Source: Oscillospiraceae bacterium
GTDB lineage: Bacteria; Bacillota; Clostridia; Oscillospirales; Oscillospiraceae
Assembly: GCA_017439805.1 (NCBI GenBank)
Contig: JAFSIK010000039.1
Span: 1 to 49,581 of the forward strand
Reading direction: 5' to 3'
DNA length: 49,581 nucleotides
Shown: one piece after another, positions 8,562 through 17,610 of the stretch
Layout of the letters: each line of letters opens with the position of its first letter
How positions within the stretch are numbered: the first letter of the stretch is position 1
Notes under the pieces: generated by a model
What the model was told of the DNA's origin: nothing
Seen by the model: only the letters and a program-made list of their open reading frames with translations
The model's database searches: none
Made by a program: the position numbers and the translations under genes

Positions 8562-11500
8562 GTGGAAATGACAGACAAAATCCTGGTCAGCGGTACTTTG
8601 TTCGTTCTGGACAAGACCCTCAACGCTCTTGCCGCAGTCTTCCCCGACTTCAAGGAAGAACTGCTGAAGAAGGACAATCTTACCGTTCAGCTCAAGCTGA
8701 GAGACAACTCTTACGGCCGTTGCTTTACTTTCAAGAACGGCAAAGTTACCGGCCGCACCGGTATCTTCAACAGCGCAACCGTAGTAATGGTGTTCGAAGA
8801 CTGGCGTATCGCCAGAGAAGTGGTTGCCCTCATCCGCAACCAGATGGACTTCGTTAACGCCGCCAAGCAGGGCCAGCTGGCTCTCCACGGCCCCGATGAG
8901 GACGCCCAGTGGTTTGCCGCTCTGCTGCTGAAAGTTTTCACCGCTCCTCTCCTGTCCACCGGCCTGTACGGTACCAAGATGAAGAACGGCGAAATGCGTT
9001 ACGTCAACGGCACCAACGGCGGTCCCGTTTTCGTATACGTAAAGGACGGTAAAATCGTCCGTATGACCCCCATCGACTTTGACGAGACCGACGCCGACAC
9101 CTGGACCATCACCGCCAGGGGCAAGAAGTTCTCTCCCCCCAGACGTACCACTCTGGCTCCCCATGCCATGGCCCAGAAGGGCATGGTCTACTCTCCCAAG
9201 CGTATCCTGTACCCCATGAAGCGTGTTGACTTCGACGTCAACGGCGAGCGCAACTACGAAAACCGCGGCGTTTCCGGCTATGAGAGAATCAGCTGGGACG
9301 AGGCCCTGGATATCGTTTGCAGCGAAATGGTCCGCGTCCGTAAAGAGTACGGCCCCGGCACCATCTTCGGCTCCCACGGCAGCCATCACACCTGGGGTAA
9401 CGTTGGTTACTACCTGTCCTGCCTGAAGCGTTTCTTCAACGTTATCGGCGCCACCACCTGCCTGCACAACCCCGACTCCTGGGAAGGCTTCTGCTGGGGC
9501 GCTGTTCACCACTACGGCGGCTCCACCCGTAACGGCGGCGTAGAGCCCTACAACACCGTAGAAGACTGCATGCAGAATGCAGAAATGATCGTCTTCTGGT
9601 CCTCCGACCCCGAATCCACCTCCGGCGTTTACGCCGCTCAGGAAGGCACCATCCGCCGTAACTGGATCAAGGATCTGGGTATCGAAGTCGTTCACATCGA
9701 CCCCTATCTGAACTCCACCGCTTCCTTCCTCGGCGGCCGCTGGATCTCCCCCAGACCTGCCACCGATACTCCTCTCGCCCTGGCCATCGCCTACACCTGG
9801 ATCACCGAAGGCCTGTACGACAAGGATTACGTCGCCACCCGTACCTACGGTTTCGACGTTTGGAAAAAGTACCTGCTGGGCGAGGACGACGGCGTTCCCA
9901 AGTCCCCCGAATGGCAGGAAGCCATCACCGGCGTTGAGGCCAGAGTCGTTCGCGCTCTTGCCCGCGAGTGGGGCTCCAAGAAAACCTACCTGGCCGCCGG
10001 CGGCATTCCCGCATTCGGCAGCGCCTGCCGTACCGCATTCGGTACCGAATGGGCCCGCGCCATGGTATGTCTGCTGGCCATGCAGGGCTGGGGCAAACCC
10101 GGCATCAACTTCGGCGGCCTGCAGTACGGTACTCCCCTGGACAGCCGCTTCCACTTCCCCGGCTATGCCGACGGCGGCTTCTCCGGCGACTGCGTCACTT
10201 CCGGCGCCATGGTCTCCACTTACAACCGTGTACCCCAGACTCCTTCTCTCAACTCTGTCCGTCAGCAGATTCCCAGACTGCGTCTGCCTGAGGCCATTAT
10301 GAACAGAGAGCTGGACGCTTTCCACGTACACGACGTTCACAGCGTTACCGGCCAGTTCCAGACTGCCAAGTACCCCGCCCCCGGCTTCAACCCCGTCAAG
10401 ATGTACTACAAGTACGGCGGCAGCCACATCGGTACTCAGTCCAACACCAGCCGTTTCGCTCAGATGTATCGCTGCGACAGCCTGCAGTTCGTTGTCAACC
10501 AGTCCATCTGGTTTGAGGGCGAGTGCAAGTTTGCCGACGTTATCCTGCCCGCCTGCACCAACTTCGAACGTTGGGACGTTGGCGAAATGTCCTCCTCCGG
10601 CGGCTACATCGACCGCACCTACCTGCAGAACAACCACCGCGTTATCTTCGTGCAGCACAAGTGCATCGAGCCTCTGGGCGAGTCCAAGTCCGACTTCGAC
10701 ATCTTCTACGATGTTTGCTGCCGTCTGGGTCTCGGTCAGGTATTCTGCGAAGGCAACAGCCTGTACGATTGGGTAGTCCGTTACTACAACGGCACCGATA
10801 TGCCCAAGGTCATGCCCTGGGCCAAGTTCATTCAGAAGGGCTACTACGTTGTACCCCCCCTGCCCGAAAACCGCCGCGACGAGGTCGCTTACAGATGGTT
10901 CGTTGAGGGCGGCAAGAAGAACTCCCCCGAACTGACCCCCCTGCCCTCCGAGTACGCCGGCAGATACGCCGAGGGTCTGCAGACCCAGACCGGTCTGTTC
11001 GAGTTCGAGTGCAACACCCTTAAGCGCTTTGATCCCAACGACGAAGAGCGTCTGCCCATCTGCACCTACATCCCCTCCTTCGAGGGCCGCGAGACTACCG
11101 AGCTTTATGCCAAGTATCCTCTGCAGATGATCTCTCCCCATGCCAAGTTCAGCTTCCACACCATGGGCGACGGCAAGGAAGGCTACATCAACGAGATCGA
11201 AGAGCACCGTATCAAGATCGACGGCTACTACTACTGGGTATTCCGTATGAACGCCGACGACGCCGCTGCCCGCGGCCTGAAGCAGCATGACCTGGTTGAG
11301 GTCTTCAACGACCGCGGCTACGTTATCTGCGCTCTGGATATCACCAACCGTCTGCCCTCCGGCACCGTACACAGCTATGAATCCTGCGCTGACTACGATC
11401 CTCTGGGCGAGCCCGGCGTCTCCACCGACCGTGCCGGCTGCGTGAACATCCTCACCCCCGAACGTATGATCACCAAACACGCCCACGGCCTGGCTGTTAA

Positions 11501-11597
11501 CTCCTGCCTGGTCGAAGTCCGCAAGTGGGACGGCCAGGTCAGAACCTGGGAACCCATGAAATCCACCTACAAGGGTGACAAGGAGGTCAAAGCGTAA
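8562..11597 (+). CDS. Transhydroxylase-type molybdopterin enzyme, large subunit, with SCP2-like N-terminal domain
   Basis: 1011 aa Mo-bis-MGD enzyme of the DMSO-reductase superfamily, closest in layout to pyrogallol-phloroglucinol transhydroxylase. There is no N-terminal FeS-cluster Cys motif, as in that enzyme. The block NPDSWEG holds Asp305-Ser306-Trp307. From memory, the Pelobacter enzyme has Mo ligand Ser175 and active-site His144, Asp174 and Tyr404; with a constant offset of 131 residues these match His275, Asp305, Ser306 and Tyr535 here. The first 130 residues are an extra domain resembling SCP2 lipid-carrier folds (TFKNGKVTG, ALHGPDEDAQ). The GTG start is preferred because AAAGGTGG is 9 bases upstream. 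Codon use is strongly biased, suggesting high expression. The substrate is unknown: ring hydroxyl transfer or reductive dehydroxylation of a phenolic are both plausible. Confidence 0.85.
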   Translation: MEMTDKILVSGTLFVLDKTLNALAAVFPDFKEELLKKDNLTVQLKLRDNSYGRCFTFKNGKVTGRTGIFNSATVVMVFEDWRIAREVVALIRNQMDFVNAAKQGQLALHGPDEDAQWFAALLLKVFTAPLLSTGLYGTKMKNGEMRYVNGTNGGPVFVYVKDGKIVRMTPIDFDETDADTWTITARGKKFSPPRRTTLAPHAMAQKGMVYSPKRILYPMKRVDFDVNGERNYENRGVSGYERISWDEALDIVCSEMVRVRKEYGPGTIFGSHGSHHTWGNVGYYLSCLKRFFNVIGATTCLHNPDSWEGFCWGAVHHYGGSTRNGGVEPYNTVEDCMQNAEMIVFWSSDPESTSGVYAAQEGTIRRNWIKDLGIEVVHIDPYLNSTASFLGGRWISPRPATDTPLALAIAYTWITEGLYDKDYVATRTYGFDVWKKYLLGEDDGVPKSPEWQEAITGVEARVVRALAREWGSKKTYLAAGGIPAFGSACRTAFGTEWARAMVCLLAMQGWGKPGINFGGLQYGTPLDSRFHFPGYADGGFSGDCVTSGAMVSTYNRVPQTPSLNSVRQQIPRLRLPEAIMNRELDAFHVHDVHSVTGQFQTAKYPAPGFNPVKMYYKYGGSHIGTQSNTSRFAQMYRCDSLQFVVNQSIWFEGECKFADVILPACTNFERWDVGEMSSSGGYIDRTYLQNNHRVIFVQHKCIEPLGESKSDFDIFYDVCCRLGLGQVFCEGNSLYDWVVRYYNGTDMPKVMPWAKFIQKGYYVVPPLPENRRDEVAYRWFVEGGKKNSPELTPLPSEYAGRYAEGLQTQTGLFEFECNTLKRFDPNDEERLPICTYIPSFEGRETTELYAKYPLQMISPHAKFSFHTMGDGKEGYINEIEEHRIKIDGYYYWVFRMNADDAAARGLKQHDLVEVFNDRGYVICALDITNRLPSGTVHSYESCADYDPLGEPGVSTDRAGCVNILTPERMITKHAHGLAVNSCLVEVRKWDGQVRTWEPMKSTYKGDKEVKA

Positions 11598-12421
11598 TGA
11601 GTAAGTTCCATATCGTTGTGGACCTGGCCAAGTGCGTTGGCTGCCACACCTGTATCATGGCTTGTAAAGACGAGCACTGCGGCAACTGCTGGCTGCCCTA
11701 CACCGATGAGCAGCGCCGCGAGGACGAAAAGTGGATCCGCATCAAGAGAGTCGAGCGCGGCAACTATCCCCACGCTCAGGTCCACTACCTGCCCAGCATC
11801 TGCAACCACTGTGACAACGCCGCCTGCATCAAGGCTTATCCCGACGTATTCTTCAAGAGAGAAGACGGCATCGTGATGATGGATCCCGTCAAGGCCAAGG
11901 GCCGTCCCGAAATCAAGGACGCCTGCCCCTTCGGCGCTATCGACTGGAACGAGGACCTGCAGGTTGCTCAGAAGTGCACCGGCTGCGCCCATCTGCTTGA
12001 TGACGGCTGGAAAGAGCCCCGCTGCGTTCAGGTTTGCCCCCTGCGCGCTCTGCGCATCGTAAAGTGCGACGACGGCGACTTCGAGAAGCTGGCCATGGTC
12101 AAGGGTCTTGAGCCCCTCCACGGCGCCGGCGCCAAGCCCAGAGTCGTTTACAAGAACCTGCACCTGTACAAGAACGTTTACGTTTGCGGCGCTGTTGAGA
12201 CCACCGGCAAGGACGGTCTGAAGACCTGCGCCAAGGGCGTTCAGGTTGAGCTGTGCAAGGGCGACGAAGTGGTTGCCACCACCGTTACCGATATGTTCGG
12301 TGATTTCTACTTTGACAAGCTGGACAAAAACAGCGGCGAGTACATCGTCAAGGTAGGCGGCCAGACCCTGAAGGCTACCGTTGGTGCCGAGTGCGCCGAC
12401 GTGGGTCTGATCACTCTCTAA
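11597..12421 (+). CDS. Transhydroxylase-type small subunit: 4Fe-4S ferredoxin plus C-terminal transthyretin-like domain
   Basis: 274 aa, essentially the length of the Pelobacter transhydroxylase small subunit. Residues 1-190 form a DmsB-like ferredoxin domain with Cys groups CVGCHTCIMAC, CNHCDNAAC, CPFGA and CTGC...CVQVCP, enough for about three 4Fe-4S clusters. Residues 192-274 form a beta-sandwich (CnaB/transthyretin-like) with VQVELCKGDEVVATTVTD and FGDFYFDKL. That extra domain is the distinguishing mark of transhydroxylase small subunits and strongly supports the assignment of the large subunit. The ATG overlaps the large-subunit stop by one base, and AAGGAGG precedes it. It would pass electrons to or from the Mo site. 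Confidence 0.9.
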   Translation: MSKFHIVVDLAKCVGCHTCIMACKDEHCGNCWLPYTDEQRREDEKWIRIKRVERGNYPHAQVHYLPSICNHCDNAACIKAYPDVFFKREDGIVMMDPVKAKGRPEIKDACPFGAIDWNEDLQVAQKCTGCAHLLDDGWKEPRCVQVCPLRALRIVKCDDGDFEKLAMVKGLEPLHGAGAKPRVVYKNLHLYKNVYVCGAVETTGKDGLKTCAKGVQVELCKGDEVVATTVTDMFGDFYFDKLDKNSGEYIVKVGGQTLKATVGAECADVGLITL

Positions 12422-12427
12422 TTATTA

Positions 12428-12829
12428 ATGTTAAACAGCATCAATGCTCTTCTGGAGGACGGTTACGCCGTCCTCCGGGAGGCTGAGCTGGAAGGCATAG
12501 ACCGGGAAAGCGTACCCAATACCGTTGTCGGCGTTATGGGGGCGCATCCCCAGACCTGCCATTTCGCCGCTATGGCACAGGCCTTTTATGCTTTCCTGCA
12601 TCTTCACAAACTTCAGGGCGACAACGCCCGCCTGACTCTTCTGGGTGACAACTTCTTCGCCCTGTTCTCCTCTCTTATGATACCGCTGGACAGCCCCTGG
12701 CTTATCGACACCTTCGCCCAGCGTCTTGAGGACGAATGCAGCGACGAAGGCCCAGGGGAGAATTACGAAACATTCCTCAAAAGGACCTGCAAAGTTTATG
12801 TCGAATCTGAAAGTGAACATCGCCCTTAA
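12428..12829 (+). CDS. Small protein of unknown function, possible assembly factor
   Basis: 133 aa, mostly predicted helical, with no signal peptide, membrane helix or metal motif. It sits between the Mo-enzyme subunits and the prenyl synthase, overlapping the latter by 32 bases, so it is part of the operon. The position suggests a dedicated chaperone of the TorD kind, but it is much shorter than TorD (about 200 aa) and I do not see the TorD signature. There is no clear ribosome binding site 7 bases after the previous stop, so translation may be coupled. The function is not recognised. Confidence 0.6.
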   Translation: MLNSINALLEDGYAVLREAELEGIDRESVPNTVVGVMGAHPQTCHFAAMAQAFYAFLHLHKLQGDNARLTLLGDNFFALFSSLMIPLDSPWLIDTFAQRLEDECSDEGPGENYETFLKRTCKVYVESESEHRP

Positions 12830-13748
12830 AAGTGAATACATGGCACTGGCAGCGGAAACCGACCGCCGTCTGGGCGAGATGGAAAAGCTTTTTTCCACGC
12901 TTTTTTCTTCTGAGGACGAGCTTTGCGATATGCTTTTATCCGGCGGCAAACGCCTGCGTCCCATCCTGGCCTGCGCGGCATCCTATTTCGGCAGCAAAGA
13001 CTGTGAAATAGTACCGCTGATGGCCATGCTGGAGATGATGCACACCGCCTCCCTGGTACACGACGACGTGGTGGATGACAGTCACGAGCGCCGTGGCCGC
13101 CCCACCCTGAACCACCTCCACGGCAACGCGGTGGCCATAAAAAAGGGTGACAGGCTGCTGTCCGGCGCCATGAGAGTGCTGAGCATCTACCGGGGCACCG
13201 GAATAAACGAAGTCCTGTCCGAGACCTCCCGGGAAATGTGCATCGGTGAGCTGGACCAACTGGCCGCCCGGGGGAATTTCGAAATGCACGACGCCGGGAG
13301 CTATATGCTCCGTATCAAGCGCAAGACCGCCCTGCTGCTGTCTGCCAGCTGCCGATGCGGCGCAATCGCCGCCGGACTGCCTGTGCAGTGGCAAGACGCC
13401 CTTGCGGATTTCGGGCTCAATCTGGGCATCGCCTTCCAGCTGGAGGACGACCTGCTTGACTTTACCGGCAAGGCCGTTTTCGGCAAGCCCTCCCTGCAGG
13501 ATCTGCGCCGGGGCATTTACACCATGCCGGTGATAAGGGCCGCCCAGGTTTCCGACAGACTGCCCGACCTTACCGACCCCGAGGCCACCGCCAAGTGGGT
13601 CAAAACTACCGACGGACTGGAATATACCCACAATCTGGCCGATAGTTATTTACAGAAGGGCCTTGACGCCCTGGCACCCCTGCCGGAGATTCCGGCCAAA
13701 GACGCTTTGAAAGACATCGCCCTGAAATTGTCCGGGCGCGAAAGATAG
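12798..13748 (+). CDS. Long-chain all-trans polyprenyl diphosphate synthase
   Basis: 316 aa from ATG at 12798, chosen because AAAGGACC lies 12 bases upstream; longer in-frame starts run far into the previous gene. It condenses isopentenyl diphosphate with an allylic primer to a long-chain isoprenoid diphosphate. The first Asp-rich motif is HDDVVDD (Asp89/90/93) and the second DDLLD (217-221). The residue five before the first motif is Ala (ASLVHDD), a small residue typical of long-chain rather than farnesyl/geranylgeranyl synthases. It resembles heptaprenyl synthase component II and MenA-pathway partners. With the UbiA enzyme at the operon's end, it would supply the tail of a prenylated aromatic. 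Confidence 0.88.
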   Translation: MSNLKVNIALKSEYMALAAETDRRLGEMEKLFSTLFSSEDELCDMLLSGGKRLRPILACAASYFGSKDCEIVPLMAMLEMMHTASLVHDDVVDDSHERRGRPTLNHLHGNAVAIKKGDRLLSGAMRVLSIYRGTGINEVLSETSREMCIGELDQLAARGNFEMHDAGSYMLRIKRKTALLLSASCRCGAIAAGLPVQWQDALADFGLNLGIAFQLEDDLLDFTGKAVFGKPSLQDLRRGIYTMPVIRAAQVSDRLPDLTDPEATAKWVKTTDGLEYTHNLADSYLQKGLDALAPLPEIPAKDALKDIALKLSGRER

Positions 13749-13758
13749 AGGTGTTATT

Positions 13759-14301
13759 ATGAGTAATCGAACCATGGCATCCCTCATGCGCAGGGCCAAG
13801 GTTGATCCCATGGACTGCTATCAGTGCGGTAAGTGCGCTGCCGGCTGTCCCATGGCAAACAGCATGGACCTCAACTCCAGGCAGATTATGCACTGCACCC
13901 AGCTTGGCGAGGCCGCTTATAACAAGCTTATAAGCAGCGAGGCCATCTGGCTGTGCACCGGCTGCAACGTCTGCCACGAAAGATGCCCCCACGACGTTGA
14001 CATCCCCTCCGTTATCGAACAGGCCCGCTACGACGCCATCGAAAAGGGCAAGATCCGCCGCAAGAGCAAGATCTTCAACGACATCTTCCTGACTAACCTG
14101 AAGCTCACCGGCAAGAGCCAGGAAGCCTTCCTCGCCCTGATCTACAACATGGTCAGCCTGGATATCTTCCAGGACATGAACAGCGTGCCCCACATGCTCA
14201 GACACAAGCTGGTAAGCGTGCTGCCCGAGTTTATCAAAAATCCCAAGGAAGTCAGCAACACTATGGAAAAATCCAAGGAATGGGGGAAAGCTGAAAAATG
14301 A
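13759..14301 (+). CDS. hdrC: Heterodisulfide reductase subunit C-like protein
   Basis: 180 aa with two classic 4Fe-4S motifs: Cys20/23/26/30 followed by Pro, and Cys66/69/72/76 followed by Pro. The C-terminus is helical and Lys-rich. In HdrABC complexes HdrC relays electrons from HdrA to the HdrB active site. GAGGTG precedes the ATG, and the stop overlaps hdrB by 4 bases. No b-type cytochrome (HdrE) is nearby, so the complex is the soluble kind. Confidence 0.92.
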   Translation: MSNRTMASLMRRAKVDPMDCYQCGKCAAGCPMANSMDLNSRQIMHCTQLGEAAYNKLISSEAIWLCTGCNVCHERCPHDVDIPSVIEQARYDAIEKGKIRRKSKIFNDIFLTNLKLTGKSQEAFLALIYNMVSLDIFQDMNSVPHMLRHKLVSVLPEFIKNPKEVSNTMEKSKEWGKAEK

Positions 14302-15194
14302 TGAAATATTCCTTCTTCCCCGGCTGCTCCATGGGCTCCACCGCCAAGTGCTACAGACTCTCTCTTGAGTACGTCTGCAGACAGATCGGCATGGACCTGT
14401 ACGAGATAGACGGCTGGAACTGCTGCGGCGCCACCAGCGCCCACGTTATGAACGAGGTTATGGGCCTTGCCCTGCCCGCCCTCAGCCTTGCCAAGGCCGA
14501 AAAGAATTTCCCCCATCTGGACATCGCCACCGGCTGCGCCGCCTGCTACTCCAGACTGAAGACCGCCGCCCATCACTGCAAGAATGACGCCGGCGTCCGC
14601 TATCAGGTGGAAAAGACCATCGGCATGCCCTACGAGGCAAAGCGCGAAGTTCTCAATTTCATGGACATCTTCGGCACCGAAGAGGCTATGACCGCCATGC
14701 AGGAAAAGATCCGCAGACCCCTCAAGGGCCTGAAAGTCGCCTGCTACTACGGCTGTCTGAACGTTCGTCCCGCCGCCATCACCGGCGCTCCCGACCGTGA
14801 AAACCCCATGACCATGGAGAACATCATCTCCCTGTCCGGCGCGGACTGCATCGACTGGTCCTTCAAGACCGAGTGCTGCGGCGGTGCCCACCAGAACGAC
14901 GCCACCACCGAAACCAGACCTCTGGTTGACGTTATCATCAGAAACGCTGTTGCCAACGGCGCTCAGTGCATCGTCACTGCCTGCCCTCTGTGCAACATGA
15001 ACCTGGAGATGCGCCAGAAGGAGTACGAGCGTATTTTCGGCACTCCCCGCATCCCCGTCTTCGCGTTCACCGAACTGATCGCCATCGCCATGGGCGCTCA
15101 CTGGAACGAAATCGCTCTGGACGCCCATTACACCGACGCTTCCAAGATCATCGCGGAAGCCATCCGTGCAGGAAAGGAGGCTGACGTTAAATGA
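14298..15194 (+). CDS. hdrB: Heterodisulfide reductase subunit B-like protein
   Basis: 298 aa with two CCG domains. The first is Cys10-X31-Cys42-Cys43-X36-Cys80-X2-Cys83, fitting the family pattern that binds the noncubane 4Fe-4S cluster. The second has YGCLN, ECCGG and CPLC. In methanogens HdrB reduces CoM-S-S-CoB, and in sulfate reducers its acceptor is thought to be the DsrC disulfide. Neither substrate is expected here, so the acceptor is open. It overlaps hdrA by 4 bases (ATGA). Confidence 0.93.
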   Translation: MMKYSFFPGCSMGSTAKCYRLSLEYVCRQIGMDLYEIDGWNCCGATSAHVMNEVMGLALPALSLAKAEKNFPHLDIATGCAACYSRLKTAAHHCKNDAGVRYQVEKTIGMPYEAKREVLNFMDIFGTEEAMTAMQEKIRRPLKGLKVACYYGCLNVRPAAITGAPDRENPMTMENIISLSGADCIDWSFKTECCGGAHQNDATTETRPLVDVIIRNAVANGAQCIVTACPLCNMNLEMRQKEYERIFGTPRIPVFAFTELIAIAMGAHWNEIALDAHYTDASKIIAEAIRAGKEADVK

Positions 15195-17170
15195 GCAGAG
15201 TTGGCGTATTCGTATGTCACTGCGGCACCAACATCGCCCAGACCGTTGACGTCGAAAGAGTAGCCGAGGCTGCCAAAAGCTTCCCCGGCGTGGTTTATTC
15301 CTCTACCTATAAATATATGTGCTCCGAGCCCGGTCAGGCCATGATCAAGGAGACCATCGAGAAGGAAAACCTGGACCGCATCGTAATTTGCTCCTGCACC
15401 CCCAGAATGCATGAGGTCACCTTCCGCAAGATGCTCAAGGGCACCAAGATCAACCCCTATCAGCTGGAGATCGCCAACATCCGTGAGCAGTGCTCCTGGG
15501 TACATACCGACAAGGAAAAGGCCACCGAGAAGGCCATCAATCTGGCCCGTATGTCCGTGGCCAAGGTCCTCCTCAACGAGCCCCTGCACACCTCCAGCAT
15601 TCCCATCACCAAGCGCGCCCTGGTAATCGGCGGCGGTATCGCCGGTATTCAGGCCGCTCTGGACATCGCTGACGCCGGCCACGAGGTAGTTCTGGTCGAG
15701 AAGGAAAGCTCCATCGGCGGCAAAATGGCCATGCTGGACAAAACCTTCCCCACCCTGGACTGCTCCGCCTGTATCTCCACCCCCAAGATGGTCGACGTTT
15801 CCCAGCATCCCAACATCACCCTGATGACCTCCTCCGAAATCGAGAGCGTAGGCGGCTATGTCGGCAACTTTGACGTTACCATCCGCCAGAAGGCCAAGTA
15901 TGTCAACCACGACATCTGCACCGGTTGCGGTCTGTGCGAAACCAAGTGCCCCACCAAGGTCATCAGCGAGTTCAACCAGGGTCTGGCAAAGCGTCCCGCC
16001 ATCGGCAAGATGTACGCACAGGCCGTTCCCGCCAAGCCCGTTATCGACCCCAATGCCTGCCGCAAGCTCATCGACGGCAAGTGCGGCCTTTGCGCCAAGC
16101 TGTGCCCCCTGGGCTGCATCAACTTTGAGGACGAGGATAAGCTGGTCACCGAGAAGTTCGGCGCCATCGTTGTTGCTACCGGCTATCAGTTGATCGAATG
16201 GGGCGAGCTGTATCCCGAATACGGCGGCGGCAAGTACAAGGATGTTATCACCGGTCTGCAGTTTGAGCGTCTGGTAAACGCCTCCGGTCCTTCCGAAGGC
16301 CACATCCTGCGTCCCTCCGACAACACCGAGCCCAAGACCATCGTTATCATCAAGTGCGTTGGCTCCCGTGATCCCAAGAAGGGCAAGAGCTACTGCTCCC
16401 GCGCCTGCTGCATGTACGGCGCAAAGCACGCTCACCAGATCCTTGACAAGATCCCCGGCGCCAAGGTTGTTACCTTCTATATCGACGTTCGTACCCCCGG
16501 TAAGAACTACGAGGAATTCTATGACAACACCCGTCATGACGGCGCTATCTACGTCCGCGGCCGCGTTTCCAAGATATACGAGGAAGACGGCAAGCTGATC
16601 TGCCTGGGCGAGGACAGCCTGCTGGCCCGCAAGGTAGCCGTCAAGGCCGACATGGTCGTTCTGGAGACCGCCATGGTTCCCGCCGTTGGCATCCGCGAGC
16701 TGGCCGGCATGCTGGGCATCGCCGTTGACAACCACGGTTGGGTAACCGAGGCTCATCCCAAGCTCCGTCCCGTTGAAACCCAGACCGGCGGCGTATTCCT
16801 GTGCGGCGTCTGCCAGGGTCCCAAGGACATTCCCGATACCGTTGCTCAGGCCGGCGCTGCCGCCTCCAAGGTCATCGGTCTGCTCAACAAGGACAGCATG
16901 GAGACCTCTCCCATGATCAGTAAGGTGGACGAAAGCAAGTGCGCAGGCTGCGGCTTCTGCGTGAAGATGTGCCCCTACAAGGCCATCACTCTGGAGGACA
17001 TCGACGTCCGTCAGGGTCCCAAGACCGTTAAAAAGACCGTTGCCAAGATCAACGGCGGCCTGTGCCAGGGCTGCGGCGCATGTAACGTTGCCTGCCGTAC
17101 CGGCTGCATAGAGCTGCTGGGCTTCAAGAACAACCAGATCCTTGAGGAGGTGGATTCTCTGTGTCTGTAA
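15191..17170 (+). CDS. hdrA: Heterodisulfide reductase subunit A-like bifurcating flavoprotein
   Basis: 659 aa, full length for HdrA. It has an N-terminal domain (1-135) with a VCHCG motif, a Rossmann FAD site VIGGGIAGIQ (145-154), and the HdrA-typical Cys pair LDCSAC (190-194). An inserted ferredoxin-like region (Cys243-253 and Cys290-309) follows, and two C-terminal 4Fe-4S motifs (CAGCGFCVKMCP and CQGCGACNVAC). The FAD of HdrA is the accepted site of flavin-based electron bifurcation. It overlaps the next gene by 10 bases. The conserved operon position between HdrB and an MvhD-like protein matches known Hdr clusters. Confidence 0.94.
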   Translation: MSRVGVFVCHCGTNIAQTVDVERVAEAAKSFPGVVYSSTYKYMCSEPGQAMIKETIEKENLDRIVICSCTPRMHEVTFRKMLKGTKINPYQLEIANIREQCSWVHTDKEKATEKAINLARMSVAKVLLNEPLHTSSIPITKRALVIGGGIAGIQAALDIADAGHEVVLVEKESSIGGKMAMLDKTFPTLDCSACISTPKMVDVSQHPNITLMTSSEIESVGGYVGNFDVTIRQKAKYVNHDICTGCGLCETKCPTKVISEFNQGLAKRPAIGKMYAQAVPAKPVIDPNACRKLIDGKCGLCAKLCPLGCINFEDEDKLVTEKFGAIVVATGYQLIEWGELYPEYGGGKYKDVITGLQFERLVNASGPSEGHILRPSDNTEPKTIVIIKCVGSRDPKKGKSYCSRACCMYGAKHAHQILDKIPGAKVVTFYIDVRTPGKNYEEFYDNTRHDGAIYVRGRVSKIYEEDGKLICLGEDSLLARKVAVKADMVVLETAMVPAVGIRELAGMLGIAVDNHGWVTEAHPKLRPVETQTGGVFLCGVCQGPKDIPDTVAQAGAAASKVIGLLNKDSMETSPMISKVDESKCAGCGFCVKMCPYKAITLEDIDVRQGPKTVKKTVAKINGGLCQGCGACNVACRTGCIELLGFKNNQILEEVDSLCL

Positions 17171-17610
17171 AAGAAAACTGGGAACCTAAGATCCTTGCGT
17201 TCTGCTGCAACTGGTGTACCTACACCGGCGCGGACCTGGCGGGTCTTAACCGTATGAAATATCCCGAAAACGTTCACGTTATCCGCGTCCCCTGCTCCAG
17301 CCGTGTAAACCCCCAGTTCATCATCCGCGCTTTCCAGAAGGGCTGCGACGGCGTGATGGTCTGCGGCTGCCACCCCGGTGACTGCCACTATGCCACCGGC
17401 AACTACTACACCCGCCGCCGCTTCATGCTGATGAAGCGCCTGCTGGAGCATAACGGCATCGATCCCAACCGTTTCGTATGCCGCTGGATCTCCGGCGCTG
17501 AGGCCGCCAAGTTCCGTGACGTGGTGACCCAGGTGTCCAACCAGATCAAGGCCATGGGCCCCAACGAAAAGTTCCGTGAGCCCTACTACCTGGAAAAGGA
17601 GGCGGAATAA
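17161..17610 (+). CDS. MvhD/FlxD-like 2Fe-2S electron-transfer protein
   Basis: 149 aa with GTG start and GAGGAGG upstream. It has the MvhD-type Cys motifs CCNWC (15-19), VPCSS and VCGCHPGDC, plus the family block GNYYTRRRFMLMK. In Mvh-Hdr and Flx-Hdr complexes this protein docks to HdrA and hands it electrons from the dehydrogenase part. The partners here are FlxA/B/C-like proteins, not a hydrogenase, so FlxD is the better comparison. Confidence 0.92.
   Translation: MSVKENWEPKILAFCCNWCTYTGADLAGLNRMKYPENVHVIRVPCSSRVNPQFIIRAFQKGCDGVMVCGCHPGDCHYATGNYYTRRRFMLMKRLLEHNGIDPNRFVCRWISGAEAAKFRDVVTQVSNQIKAMGPNEKFREPYYLEKEAE

Noticed and set aside
8478..11486. 1002-residue open frame antisense to the Mo enzyme
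   Set aside because: GC-rich third positions leave the opposite frame free of stops; the translation is compositionally odd (Gly/Val/Ala/His) while the plus strand has clear catalytic motifs.
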